Shown: positions 56,597 to 64,000 of the stretch, piece after piece | Numbering within the stretch: position 1 is the first letter of the stretch | Layout: each line of letters begins with the position of its first letter | Assembly: GCF_009846885.1 (NCBI RefSeq) | Contig: NZ_WUWM01000015.1 | Coordinates: forward strand, 62,001 to 126,000 | DNA from: Paenibacillus puerhi | GTDB lineage: Bacteria; Bacillota; Bacilli; Paenibacillales; NBRC-103111 | Reading direction: 5' to 3' | DNA: 64,000 nucleotides | Made by a program: the position numbers and the translations under genes | Notes under the pieces: generated by a model | Database searches by the model: none | What the model was told of the DNA's origin: nothing | What the model saw: only the letters and a program-made list of their open reading frames with translations

Positions 56597-57817
56597 TTGA
56601 AAAAGTCTTTTCTGCCGCTTGTCTTGTCCGTAGGTCTCGTAGGTACGTTGATGGTGCCGCAGTCCGGGTTTGCTTTAACCGCATCCCAGCGCATCGAGCA
56701 GGAGCTAAAGCAACTGAAGCAGACGAAAGCCGCCGTAGAACAGAAGGTAAACGACACCGAGAAACAGCTGAATCAGGTAACGAGGGAAAAGCAGCAGACG
56801 GAAAAAGATATTGAGGCGCTGCTCGCCCAAATCGATAAAACCAATCAAAGCCTGAATGTGTTAAACGATAAGGTGGAGGAAGTCTCGTCCTCCCTGCAAA
56901 CCAATGCCGTTCAGCTCGAAGAGGCCGAAGGCCGGGTCGAATCCCGCGATCATATGCTGCGGTCCCGCGTCCGGCTGATGTATATGAACGGCATCGTTTC
57001 CTATGCGGACGTGCTGCTTAGCTCGACCAGCTTCAGCGATTTCCTGGACCGTCTGGAGGCGCTGCGCTCGATCGTCAGTCAGGATAAAGAAATCCTGGAG
57101 GCCAACAAACGGGATCGCGACATGATTACCATCAAGCGGGTGGAGATTGAACAGCAGCTGACGGAGGTTAAGAATCTGTATGTGCAGACCCAGGCGATCA
57201 AGGCGGATCTGGTCGTGAAAGAGAAGGAGAAGGAAGTGCGGATCGCGAGCCTCTCCGATAAGGAAAAGGATCTGCACGAAATCAACGAGGAAGCAGAGAA
57301 GCAGCTGATGAAGATGGCAAGCCAGGAGGCAGCCAAGCAAAAGGCGCTTAAGGATGCGAAGGCAGCGGAAACGGCTAAGAAAACCGGCAAAGCGGCGGCT
57401 TCCGCCTACACGTACAAAGGCGGGCAATTCGGGTATCCGCTGCCGAACGTCGTCAATATATCCTCGGACTTCGGGACGCGGAAGGATCCGTTCACAGGCC
57501 GGTCCGCTACGCATAACGGCATTGATTTCCCTTCTCCGGCAGGGACAAGCATTCTCGCGGCAGAGGATGGAGTCGTTATTCTGGCGTCCTGGTGGAGCGG
57601 ATACGGCAACACGGTCATCATCGACCACGGCAAGGATATCTGGACGCTCTACGGACACATTCGCAATGACGGCATCGTCGTTAAGAAGGGCGATACGGTC
57701 AAGCGCGGGCAAAAGATTGCGGAGGTCGGCTCCACAGGGCGTTCCACAGGCAATCACTTGCATTTCGAGGTGCGTCGCAACGAATCGCCGATTGACCCGA
57801 AACCTTTTTTGAGATAA
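56597..57817 (+). CDS. Murein hydrolase activator / M23 peptidase (EnvC/PcsB-like)
   Basis: 406 residues from TTG 56597 behind AAGGAGGAA; ATG 56576 in frame lies before the SD. A signal peptide (MKKSFLPLVLSVGLVGTLMV) precedes a long coiled coil (about 30-260) and a C-terminal M23 domain with zinc ligands in HNGIDFPSP near 306 and HLHFEVRR near 387. The coiled coil plus M23 directly after ftsEX matches the partner that FtsX activates in the periplasm-like space (CwlO in Bacillus, PcsB in streptococci use other catalytic domains). Because all M23 ligands seem present, it may cut peptidoglycan itself. Confidence 0.88.
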   Translation: MKKSFLPLVLSVGLVGTLMVPQSGFALTASQRIEQELKQLKQTKAAVEQKVNDTEKQLNQVTREKQQTEKDIEALLAQIDKTNQSLNVLNDKVEEVSSSLQTNAVQLEEAEGRVESRDHMLRSRVRLMYMNGIVSYADVLLSSTSFSDFLDRLEALRSIVSQDKEILEANKRDRDMITIKRVEIEQQLTEVKNLYVQTQAIKADLVVKEKEKEVRIASLSDKEKDLHEINEEAEKQLMKMASQEAAKQKALKDAKAAETAKKTGKAAASAYTYKGGQFGYPLPNVVNISSDFGTRKDPFTGRSATHNGIDFPSPAGTSILAAEDGVVILASWWSGYGNTVIIDHGKDIWTLYGHIRNDGIVVKKGDTVKRGQKIAEVGSTGRSTGNHLHFEVRRNESPIDPKPFLR

Positions 57818-57977
57818 GGCGATAAGATCGACAACATAGGCTGTTCATAAATCCAGGGAGCTTGTCATAAACTAGAAAATCGAGTTCGTGACATGGATAG
57901 GAACCATCGGCTTTGGACTTCGATGTCCCTTGGAGCCGGTTGCTACCGGGAACAGCAAAGGCGGTGTGGAGAGACGT

Positions 57978-59429
57978 ATGAGATTTAAAGGGCGTACGGT
58001 AGTGGCATTTATTCTGTTATCGATGTTCGCCAGCAGTATTATGACGCTGACGATCGTGCATCCGTCCATTTTCGCGGCAGTGAAGAACGAAGGCGGTGCA
58101 GCGGCTGCCGAAGGCAAAGGCCTCACCAGCAAGGATTTGAGTAAAATCGCGACGACTTATCAGCTGATCGAGAATAAGTTTCTCAGTCAGGTAGACCATG
58201 ACAAGATCGTGAATGGGGCAATCAACGGGATGCTGGCAACGCTGGAAGATCCGTTCACGGTCTATATGGATCAGACGGAGGCCAAGCAGTTCGACGAGAA
58301 TATTACGTCTTCGTTCCAGGGCATCGGCGCGGAAGTCACGTCTGAGGACGGCAAGGTCCTGATCGTGGCCCCGATCAAAGGGTCGCCCGCGGAGAAGGCG
58401 GGTTTGCATGCCAACGATGTGATCGTCTCTGTGAATGGAGACAAGCTGGAGGGGCTTACGCTCAATCAGGCGATTATGAAAATCCGCGGTCCCAAAGGTA
58501 CGCAGGCGAAGCTTGAGGTCGCACGTCCGGGGGTTACCGATGTGATTCAGCTGATCGTGGTTCGCGATGACATCGATGTTGAAACAGTTTACGGCGAGAT
58601 GCTCCAGGGGAATATCGGCAAGATCGAGATCCGCCAATTCTCCAGCAACACGGCTGCTCGCTTCAAGGAAGAGCTTGCTTCGCTTGAGGCCAAGGGAATG
58701 AAGGGACTGATCATCGACGTGCGCAACGACCCGGGCGGTCTGCTGCAGTCCGTGGTTCAGATCGTCGAGCCTTTCGTGCCTAAGGGCAAAGCGATCCTGC
58801 AGATCGAAAACCGGAATGGAACGAAGGAAGAAACGAAATCCGAGAACGGAACCGGCAAGCCTTATCCGGTCAACGTTCTGATTAATAAAGGAAGCGCCAG
58901 CGCTTCCGAAATATTGGCCGGCGCCCTGCATGACTCGGTCGGAAGCGAATTGATCGGAGAAACGACCTTCGGCAAGGGAACCGTACAGGTGACGTTCCAG
59001 GATGAAATGGGAGACGGCAGCAACATCAAGATGACGGTGTACAAGTGGCTGACTCCAAATGGAACGTGGATTCACAAGAAGGGTATCGCGCCTACCGTGC
59101 CGGTCGAGCAGCCGGCCTACTTCAAAGTTGCGCCGCTCACCAAGAAGGAGACCCTGAAGCTGGACGCCAACAACGAGGATGTCAAAAATCTGCAAGTGAT
59201 GCTGCAGGGTCTTGGACTGAACCCGGAGCGGACGGACGGTTACTTCAGCGAAAAAACTGCTCAAGCCGTAAAGGCGTTCCAGCGGGCGAATGGGCTGCCG
59301 ACGAACGGCGAAGTGGATGTCGAGACAGCTAACAAGCTGGAGCGGGCGATACTGGCGGCAATCCGCGATCCTAAAAATGACCTGCAGCTCAAGACAGCTA
59401 TCGAAACGATACAGAAATCGATCAAGTAG
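57978..59429 (+). CDS. ctpB: C-terminal processing serine protease (S41, CtpA/CtpB)
   Basis: 483 residues from ATG 57978 (SD GGAGAG); upstream in-frame starts look spurious. N-terminal membrane anchor or signal (VVAFILLSMFASSIMTLTIV), PDZ domain (about 100-185, GIGAEVTSEDGKVLIVAPIK), S41 protease core with catalytic Ser in NKGSASASEILAG near 305 and Lys in FGKGTVQ, and a C-terminal peptidoglycan-binding domain (about 400-470, LQVMLQGLGLNPERTDGYFS). CtpB of Bacillus cleaves SpoIVFA to trigger SigK in sporulation; whether this copy does so or acts in wall growth is open. Confidence 0.92.
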   Translation: MRFKGRTVVAFILLSMFASSIMTLTIVHPSIFAAVKNEGGAAAAEGKGLTSKDLSKIATTYQLIENKFLSQVDHDKIVNGAINGMLATLEDPFTVYMDQTEAKQFDENITSSFQGIGAEVTSEDGKVLIVAPIKGSPAEKAGLHANDVIVSVNGDKLEGLTLNQAIMKIRGPKGTQAKLEVARPGVTDVIQLIVVRDDIDVETVYGEMLQGNIGKIEIRQFSSNTAARFKEELASLEAKGMKGLIIDVRNDPGGLLQSVVQIVEPFVPKGKAILQIENRNGTKEETKSENGTGKPYPVNVLINKGSASASEILAGALHDSVGSELIGETTFGKGTVQVTFQDEMGDGSNIKMTVYKWLTPNGTWIHKKGIAPTVPVEQPAYFKVAPLTKKETLKLDANNEDVKNLQVMLQGLGLNPERTDGYFSEKTAQAVKAFQRANGLPTNGEVDVETANKLERAILAAIRDPKNDLQLKTAIETIQKSIK

Positions 59430-59490
59430 GCCCAGGCTGCCAATTTCAGGACGCTTGCAGGAAATGAACGGCCTTGCGTCGAACTTAAGT

Positions 59491-59535
59491 AAGAAGGCGA
59501 TTCCCTTGTAATGCGGGGAACCGACCTTCTTTTTT
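59491..59535 (+). terminator. Terminator after ctpB
   Basis: AAGAAGG..TTCCC pairs with GGGAA..CCTTCTT around a 9-base loop, followed by Ts. Confidence 0.8.
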
Positions 59536-59600
59536 CTTCGAATTCTTCATGCTGCCTGGACGAAGGCAAACGATATAGGAACAAGACAAAGGAGCGGGCT

Positions 59601-60893
59601 ATGGACTGGATTCAAGCTTTCGGATGGCAATGGCTTCATGCATTGATTCAGCTGTTCCTGCAGCCCTTTTATTACGTGGGCCTACTTTTTATCGTACTCC
59701 AGTACCGCAGGCAGATCGCCCTGGAGCGAAGGTTGTTCTCGACGAAGCTGCACGGGCTGTTGTCGGAGACGTGGCGGACGCTCTTATGGGGTTGGGCTGG
59801 AGGACTAGGAGCATCAGTCCTGATGGCGGGAATAGGCGCGTCGATCAGCCCGGATGCGGTGGTGCTGCTGTGGCTGCTATCCTTGCTGCTCATGCTTGTG
59901 CGTGTCCGGTTTTTATGCTGGGCCTATGCCGTGGGGGCTATCGGCGTGCTGCAAGCTGTAGCTGGCGTGATCCCCGGACTCCGCACAGCTCCGGAATGGG
60001 CTTGGCTAAGCAAGCCGCTGTTCGCGCTTGATGTTTCGGCCATGCTGGCCCTTGTGGCCGTCCTGCATCTGGCCGAGGCCGTTTTCGTCAGACTGCAGGG
60101 CACGCGATTCGGGATGCCTATGTTTGTCGAGACGAAACGAGGCAAAATTGTAGGGGGCTACCGGCTGCAAGGCTTCTGGCCGATGGCGCTGTTCCTGCTC
60201 GTCCCGCTGCAGCAGGCCGGGGCAGGACCGGCCTTGCCCTGGACGCCGCTGCTGGGCGGCGAGGCCTGGCTGAACGGCTGGACGATCATCGGCTTCCCGG
60301 TCATGATCGGATTCAGCGAGATGACCATCTCCCGTCTTCCCCAGACGAAGGCCAGAGCTAGCTCGGGGCTGCTGTTTATCTACGCTGCCGCCGTGCTTGC
60401 CGCGGCTGCGCTCAGCGCATGGCTGCCTGTCTTCACAATCCCGGCATGCTTGCTTGCTATCGCGCTTCATGAGGGCATGGTATGGTACAGCAGATGGGAT
60501 GAGTCCAAGCGTACCCCGTTGTTCGTTCAGGATGAGAGAGGGCTGAAAATTTTGGCCGTCCTTCCGGGAAGCCCGGCGGAAGAGCTCGGTTTGCAAGCAG
60601 GGGAGATTGTCAGCAGGGTAAACGGCTCGCCTGTCCGCAATAAACAGGAGCTGCATCAGGCCTTTCAACTGAATCCAGCCTTCTGCAGGCTGGAGATTCT
60701 CGATCACAACCTGGAGAAGCGGCTGTTGAAGCGGGGGATTTTCGCAGGGGAGCACCATCAGCTGGGGATCGTGCTGGTGCCGGATCACGAAGCGATGTAT
60801 TACCTGGAGGAGAAGCAGGATTCGATCTGGGCATATGTGAGCGGCAGGCTGGTAGGGCTGCTTCGCAATGAGAAGCGGCCGAAGAGTATGTAG
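59601..60893 (+). CDS. minJ: PDZ-domain integral membrane protein, MinJ-like
   Basis: 430 residues from ATG 59601 behind AAAGGAG; the open frame begins at 59511 but has no SD there. About seven to eight hydrophobic helices (residues about 10-290) are followed by a cytoplasmic or outer PDZ domain (about 313-375, LAVLPGSPAEELGLQAGEIV). MinJ of B. subtilis (397 aa) has the same layout and lies in the ctpB-swrA neighbourhood; it links DivIVA at the poles to MinD. The sequence match is by architecture and place only, so the gene could be another membrane PDZ protein. It ends at a bidirectional terminator. Confidence 0.72.
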   Translation: MDWIQAFGWQWLHALIQLFLQPFYYVGLLFIVLQYRRQIALERRLFSTKLHGLLSETWRTLLWGWAGGLGASVLMAGIGASISPDAVVLLWLLSLLLMLVRVRFLCWAYAVGAIGVLQAVAGVIPGLRTAPEWAWLSKPLFALDVSAMLALVAVLHLAEAVFVRLQGTRFGMPMFVETKRGKIVGGYRLQGFWPMALFLLVPLQQAGAGPALPWTPLLGGEAWLNGWTIIGFPVMIGFSEMTISRLPQTKARASSGLLFIYAAAVLAAAALSAWLPVFTIPACLLAIALHEGMVWYSRWDESKRTPLFVQDERGLKILAVLPGSPAEELGLQAGEIVSRVNGSPVRNKQELHQAFQLNPAFCRLEILDHNLEKRLLKRGIFAGEHHQLGIVLVPDHEAMYYLEEKQDSIWAYVSGRLVGLLRNEKRPKSM

Positions 60894-60971
60894 GACGGCT
60901 GCTCGGCAGGAAGTGAAATGGTGTCCCGGGAGCTGCGTTACCGGTGCGCCACGAAGCGTTAGGGAAGCAAG

Positions 60972-61026
60972 AAGGCAGGCAGCAAGGGGGACTAGATATT
61001 CTCGTCCGCATCTTGCTGCCTGCCTT
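60972..61026 (+). terminator. Bidirectional terminator between minJ-like and motB
   Basis: Perfect 15-bp stem AAGGCAGGCAGCAAG (60972-60986) with its complement at 61012-61026, 25-base loop. It lies between converging genes. Confidence 0.9.
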
Positions 61027-61088
61027 TATTGGGTTGACGTGTCCATGCTCCAGATTCTGCTGCGGGCTGAAGCCAATGTTCAGATGGC

Positions 61089-61841
61089 TTAACGAAGAAC
61101 GACAATTTCCACGCGGCGATTTTTGGCGCGATTTTCCTCGCTCGTGTTATCGGCAACCGGCCGCGTATCCGCATAGGAGGTCGATACGAATTTCTTGGCG
61201 TCCATCTGGGCGTCATAGATGAAGTAACGCAGCACGGACAAGGAACGGGCTTGGGATAATCCCCAGTTGTCCTTATACACTGATCCGGTGGACAAGGGCA
61301 GGTCATCCGTATGCCCTTCGATGCTGACGGTGGAATTGAGCTTCTGGAACAGAGCCGCGAGCTGCGTCAGGATCGGGACGGCATCCTGCTTAAGCTCCGC
61401 CTTCCCCAGATCGAACAGGAACAGGTCATTCAACGTAACCGCGACGCCGCGCCGGGTATCGGCGGCTGACACCTGAGCCTGAAGATTATTTTCTTCAATA
61501 TAGGCCTGTACCTTCTCCAGCAGATCTTCGAGCTGCTTCTCTTTCTCGAGCTGTTGCGCTGTTTGCCCTTTATCCTGGCCCGCGGTGGATGTGTCTGGTT
61601 GGCCGGGCGGATGCAAGGACCCTGTGATGCCCTGGCCCTGAGGTACGATGGAGTCGGATTTGGTAAATTCGAATTTGAGCGATTGCGCCAGAACCTCGTA
61701 CTTCTGAGCGTCGATCTGGCTCATGGCATACATGATGATAAAAAAAATAAGCAGCAGGGTGATGAGGTCGGAATAGGTGATCAGCCAGCGTTCGTGATTC
61801 TCGGGAGCCTGTCCCCGCTTCCTCTTAGTCCTCCTCGCCAC
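61089..61841 (-). CDS. motB: Flagellar motor stator protein MotB
   Basis: 250 residues on the minus strand from GTG 61841, which gives the family start MARRTKRKRG and overlaps motA by 17 bases; an ATG at 61883 would add 14. One transmembrane helix with the proton-binding Asp25 (ITYSDLITLLLIFFIIMYAM), a linker, and an OmpA/MotB peptidoglycan-binding domain (about 120-250; VSIEGHTDDLPLS, SQARSLSVLRYFI). It anchors the stator to the wall. A sodium-type MotS/PomB cannot be fully excluded. Confidence 0.92.
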   Translation of the reverse strand: MARRTKRKRGQAPENHERWLITYSDLITLLLIFFIIMYAMSQIDAQKYEVLAQSLKFEFTKSDSIVPQGQGITGSLHPPGQPDTSTAGQDKGQTAQQLEKEKQLEDLLEKVQAYIEENNLQAQVSAADTRRGVAVTLNDLFLFDLGKAELKQDAVPILTQLAALFQKLNSTVSIEGHTDDLPLSTGSVYKDNWGLSQARSLSVLRYFIYDAQMDAKKFVSTSYADTRPVADNTSEENRAKNRRVEIVVLR

Positions 61842-62619
61842 GTGCCTCACCTGCGCTCTCGGCTGTAGTTTTATGCGGTGCATGGATGAACGAGTAAAGC
61901 TTTTTCTTGATCAGCTGAGGATTCTCTCCGGCTTGAAGCGCCAGAATCCCTTCGAGCATGAGCTCCATCTCGGTGATCTGAAGCTGACTGCGGATTTTAA
62001 TCTTGCTGGCAATGGGTAAGTAGATTACATTGGCAGAAGCGACCCCATATAAAGTAGCGGCAAATGCGACGGCAATGGCAGGACCCAAGCTCCCCGGATC
62101 GGACAAGTTGCCGAGTACATGGATCAAGCCCATGACGGTGCCGATGATCCCCATCGTCGGAGCATAGCCCCCGGCTGCTTCGAATATCTTCGCCCAGCCC
62201 TCGTGCTGATGCTCGACCGCGTCGATCTCCAGCTCCAGAATTTGCCGGGTCAGCTCGGGATCGGTGCCGTCGACGACCATCATCAGCGCGTCCTTCAGGA
62301 AAGGGTCCTCATGCTCCTGCGCACGGTTCTCCAGGGCCAGTACGCCTTCCCGGCGGGCAATCGCAGCCATGTCTACAAGCTCCTCGATGGATTCGCGCGG
62401 GTCGCGGCGATGCTCCTTGAATGCCATAGAGAGAGCCTTGCCGAACTGACTGAGCTGCGATCTTGGAAAGCTGACAATAACGGCTCCGATCGTCCCTCCG
62501 AACACGATCAGCATGGCGCTGGGGACGATCAGGGCGTCCAGATGCCCGCCGTCCCATAAATAACCGCCCGCAAGCGCGGCCAGACCGATGAGCAGGCCAA
62601 TCAAAGTCGTAATATCCAC
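61825..62619 (-). CDS. motA: Flagellar motor stator protein MotA
   Basis: 264 residues on the minus strand from GTG 62619 behind AGGTGG. Four transmembrane helices: near 5-22, 28-50, 148-172 and 180-205. Conserved loop residues FKEHRRDPRESIEELVD and the Pro-containing GGYAPTMGIIGTVMGLI are present. With MotB it forms the ion channel that drives the motor. I see no SigD promoter for this pair in the 235 bases before it. Confidence 0.93.
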   Translation of the reverse strand: MDITTLIGLLIGLAALAGGYLWDGGHLDALIVPSAMLIVFGGTIGAVIVSFPRSQLSQFGKALSMAFKEHRRDPRESIEELVDMAAIARREGVLALENRAQEHEDPFLKDALMMVVDGTDPELTRQILELEIDAVEHQHEGWAKIFEAAGGYAPTMGIIGTVMGLIHVLGNLSDPGSLGPAIAVAFAATLYGVASANVIYLPIASKIKIRSQLQITEMELMLEGILALQAGENPQLIKKKLYSFIHAPHKTTAESAGEARGEED

Positions 62620-62687
62620 TTCATTCCACCTCGGGATTCATCAGAAATTAGGAGTGATCCGGCCGAGAACAGGTAGAGGATACCCGA

Positions 62688-62735
62688 TTGCATCGCGAAC
62701 GGAAAACAGGTATAATGGACGGGAACAAATATTCC
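62688..62735 (+). promoter_or_regulatory. uvrB promoter with LexA-type SOS box
   Basis: TTGCAT (62688-62693), 17-base spacer, perfect TATAAT (62711-62716). Just downstream GGAACAAATATTCC (62722-62735) fits the Gram-positive LexA consensus CGAACRNRYGTTYC at 12 of 14 positions. Confidence 0.7.
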
Positions 62736-62855
62736 TATATTGACCAAAAAGACGAACAAGCATGAAGCTACTTGCATAGATGTATACTTTTTTATCGGAT
62801 ATTGGAAGGGTAAAGTTTAGAGAACGACCACTCTTTTTCATGAACGGGTGATGAG

Positions 62856-64000
62856 ATGAATGAAGTTATCGTAAGCGATAAGAAGTTTCAATTGGTGTCC
62901 GAATTTACTCCGCAAGGAGACCAGCCGGCTGCGATAGAGCAGCTCCTGAGCAGCATCCGCTCGGGGCAGAGGCATCAGACTTTGCTGGGGGCGACGGGTA
63001 CGGGGAAGACGTTCACGGCCGCACAGGTCATCGCCCAGCTGAATCGGCCGACCCTGCTTATCGCGCATAACAAAACCTTGGCCGCGCAGCTTTGCAGCGA
63101 GCTGAAGGAGTTTTTTCCGCATAACGCGGTGGAATATTTCGTCAGCTATTACGACTACTACCAGCCGGAAGCCTATATCCCGTCTTCGGATACGTTCATC
63201 GAGAAGGATTCGAGCATTAACGATGAGATCGATAAGCTGCGCCACTCCGCGACAAGCTCTTTGTTCGAGCGTCGCGACGTCATCATCGTGGCCAGCGTAT
63301 CGTGTATCTACGGTCTCGGTTCTCCGATGGAATACCGGAGTCTGGTGATGTCGCTTCGCGTGGGCATGGAGCGTTCGCGCAACGACATTTTGCACCGGTT
63401 GATCGATATCCAGTATCAACGGAACGATATGAACTTCATCCGCGGCACGTTCCGCGTACGCGGGGATGTCGTCGAGATTTTCCCGGCCTCGCATTCGGAG
63501 CATGCGGTCCGCGTCGAGCTGTTCGGCGACGAGATCGAGCGTATTACCGAGATTAACGTACTGACCGGAGAGATTATCGCCGAACGCGACCATATCGCCA
63601 TATTCCCGGCTTCTCACTTTGTAACCCAAGAGGAGACGATGAAGGTAGCGCTTGTCAATATCGAGCGCGAGCTGGAGGAAAGACTTGCCGTGCTTCGCGA
63701 GCAGGGCAAGCTGCTGGAGGCGCAGCGGCTGGAGCAGCGCACGCGCTACGATATCGAGATGATGCAGGAGATGGGCTTCTGCTCCGGCATCGAGAACTAT
63801 TCGGGGCCGCTCACGTTCCGGGAGCGAGGGGCGACGCCTTATACGTTGTTCGACTATTTCCCTGACGATATGCTGGTTGTCATCGATGAATCGCACGTGA
63901 CGCTGCCGCAGATTCGGGCGATGTATAACGGCGACCGGGCACGGAAGGAAGTGCTGGTCGATCACGGCTTCCGTCTGCCGTCGGCGATGGATAACCGGCC
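62856..64000 (+). CDS. uvrB: Excinuclease ABC subunit UvrB, N-terminal part
   Basis: 381 residues in the window, running off the right edge; ATG 62856 chosen for the GGTGAT SD and match to the family start ([20 protein letters not shown]). Walker [13 protein letters not shown] with Lys51, the beta-hairpin region with [13 protein letters not shown], and the helicase box [12 protein letters not shown] are seen. UvrB checks DNA damage handed over by UvrA and recruits UvrC in nucleotide excision repair. Usual length is about 660 residues, so about 280 lie beyond the window. SOS control is supported by the LexA-type box upstream. Confidence 0.97.
   Translation, partial: MNEVIVSDKKFQLVSEFTPQGDQPAAIEQLLSSIRSGQRHQTLLGATGTGKTFTAAQVIAQLNRPTLLIAHNKTLAAQLCSELKEFFPHNAVEYFVSYYDYYQPEAYIPSSDTFIEKDSSINDEIDKLRHSATSSLFERRDVIIVASVSCIYGLGSPMEYRSLVMSLRVGMERSRNDILHRLIDIQYQRNDMNFIRGTFRVRGDVVEIFPASHSEHAVRVELFGDEIERITEINVLTGEIIAERDHIAIFPASHFVTQEETMKVALVNIERELEERLAVLREQGKLLEAQRLEQRTRYDIEMMQEMGFCSGIENYSGPLTFRERGATPYTLFDYFPDDMLVVIDESHVTLPQIRAMYNGDRARKEVLVDHGFRLPSAMDNR

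Noticed and set aside
62838..63965. Minus-strand open frame (375 codons) opposite uvrB
   Set aside because: uvrB on the plus strand carries Walker and helicase motifs; the opposite frame has none.

Overview
The window reads as a chromosomal segment of an endospore-forming, flagellated Gram-positive bacterium of the Paenibacillus type. The signs are Bacillales gene order (flhO-flhP-fabZ; degS-degU-comF-flgM-flgKL-fliW-csrA-hag-fliDS-hpf-secA-prfB; ftsEX-ctp-minJ), a spore SASP gene, SLH-domain surface proteins with CsaB, frequent GTG/TTG starts behind strong Shine-Dalgarno (SD) sites, and a roughly balanced base composition. Nearly all genes are on the plus strand. I saw no rRNA, tRNA, CRISPR array, transposase or prophage.

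Layout. 1-1.3 kb: distal flagellar rod genes and a small membrane protein. 1.4-4.3 kb: a CDP-alcohol phosphatidyltransferase, fabZ and a phosphohexomutase. 4.3-17.1 kb: a cell-surface locus with a DUF5693 membrane protein overlapping csaB (pyruvylation of the wall polymer), a TagO/WecA-type initiating transferase, a large protein with C-terminal SLH repeats, the main S-layer protein with N-terminal SLH repeats behind an elaborate leader, and a small secreted protein. CsaB makes the pyruvylated polymer that SLH domains bind, so enzyme and ligands lie together. 17.2-21.9 kb: an atypical SASP, metK and a secreted NAGPA-type phosphodiester glycosidase.

21.9-27.7 kb: degS-degU, a small membrane protein resembling half a glycosyltransferase, and comFA-comFC-yvyF. 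27.8-37.4 kb: the late flagellar cluster flgM, flgN, flgK, flgL, a DUF6470 gene, fliW, csrA, hag, flaG, fliD, fliS and a fliT-like gene. SigD-type promoters precede hag and flaG-fliD, and a CsrA-type hairpin lies in the hag leader directly after csrA. 37.4-42.7 kb: a cluster of three DnaA-box-like sites, a cold-shock gene, long-form hpf, secA and prfB with its +1 frameshift.

43-53 kb: a YitT-type membrane protein, then a complete arginine pathway argC-J-B-D-F-G-H behind two ARG boxes that overlap the promoter. The argJ-argB gap holds a pair of palindromic extragenic repeats and further strong hairpins. 53-62.6 kb: a convergent VanW/G5 protein, ftsE-ftsX with a PcsB/EnvC-like hydrolase activator, a CtpA/B-type protease, a MinJ-like PDZ membrane protein, and convergent motA-motB. 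The window ends inside uvrB, which has a SigA promoter and a LexA-type operator.

The least explained items are the S-layer leader (three promoter candidates, a palindrome over one -10 box, two in-frame SD-equipped starts), a SigD-type promoter before the SLH protein, the half-glycosyltransferase gene, the DnaA-box cluster, and the repeats in the arginine operon. I found no clearly new multi-gene system; the rest follows known Bacillales neighbourhoods.
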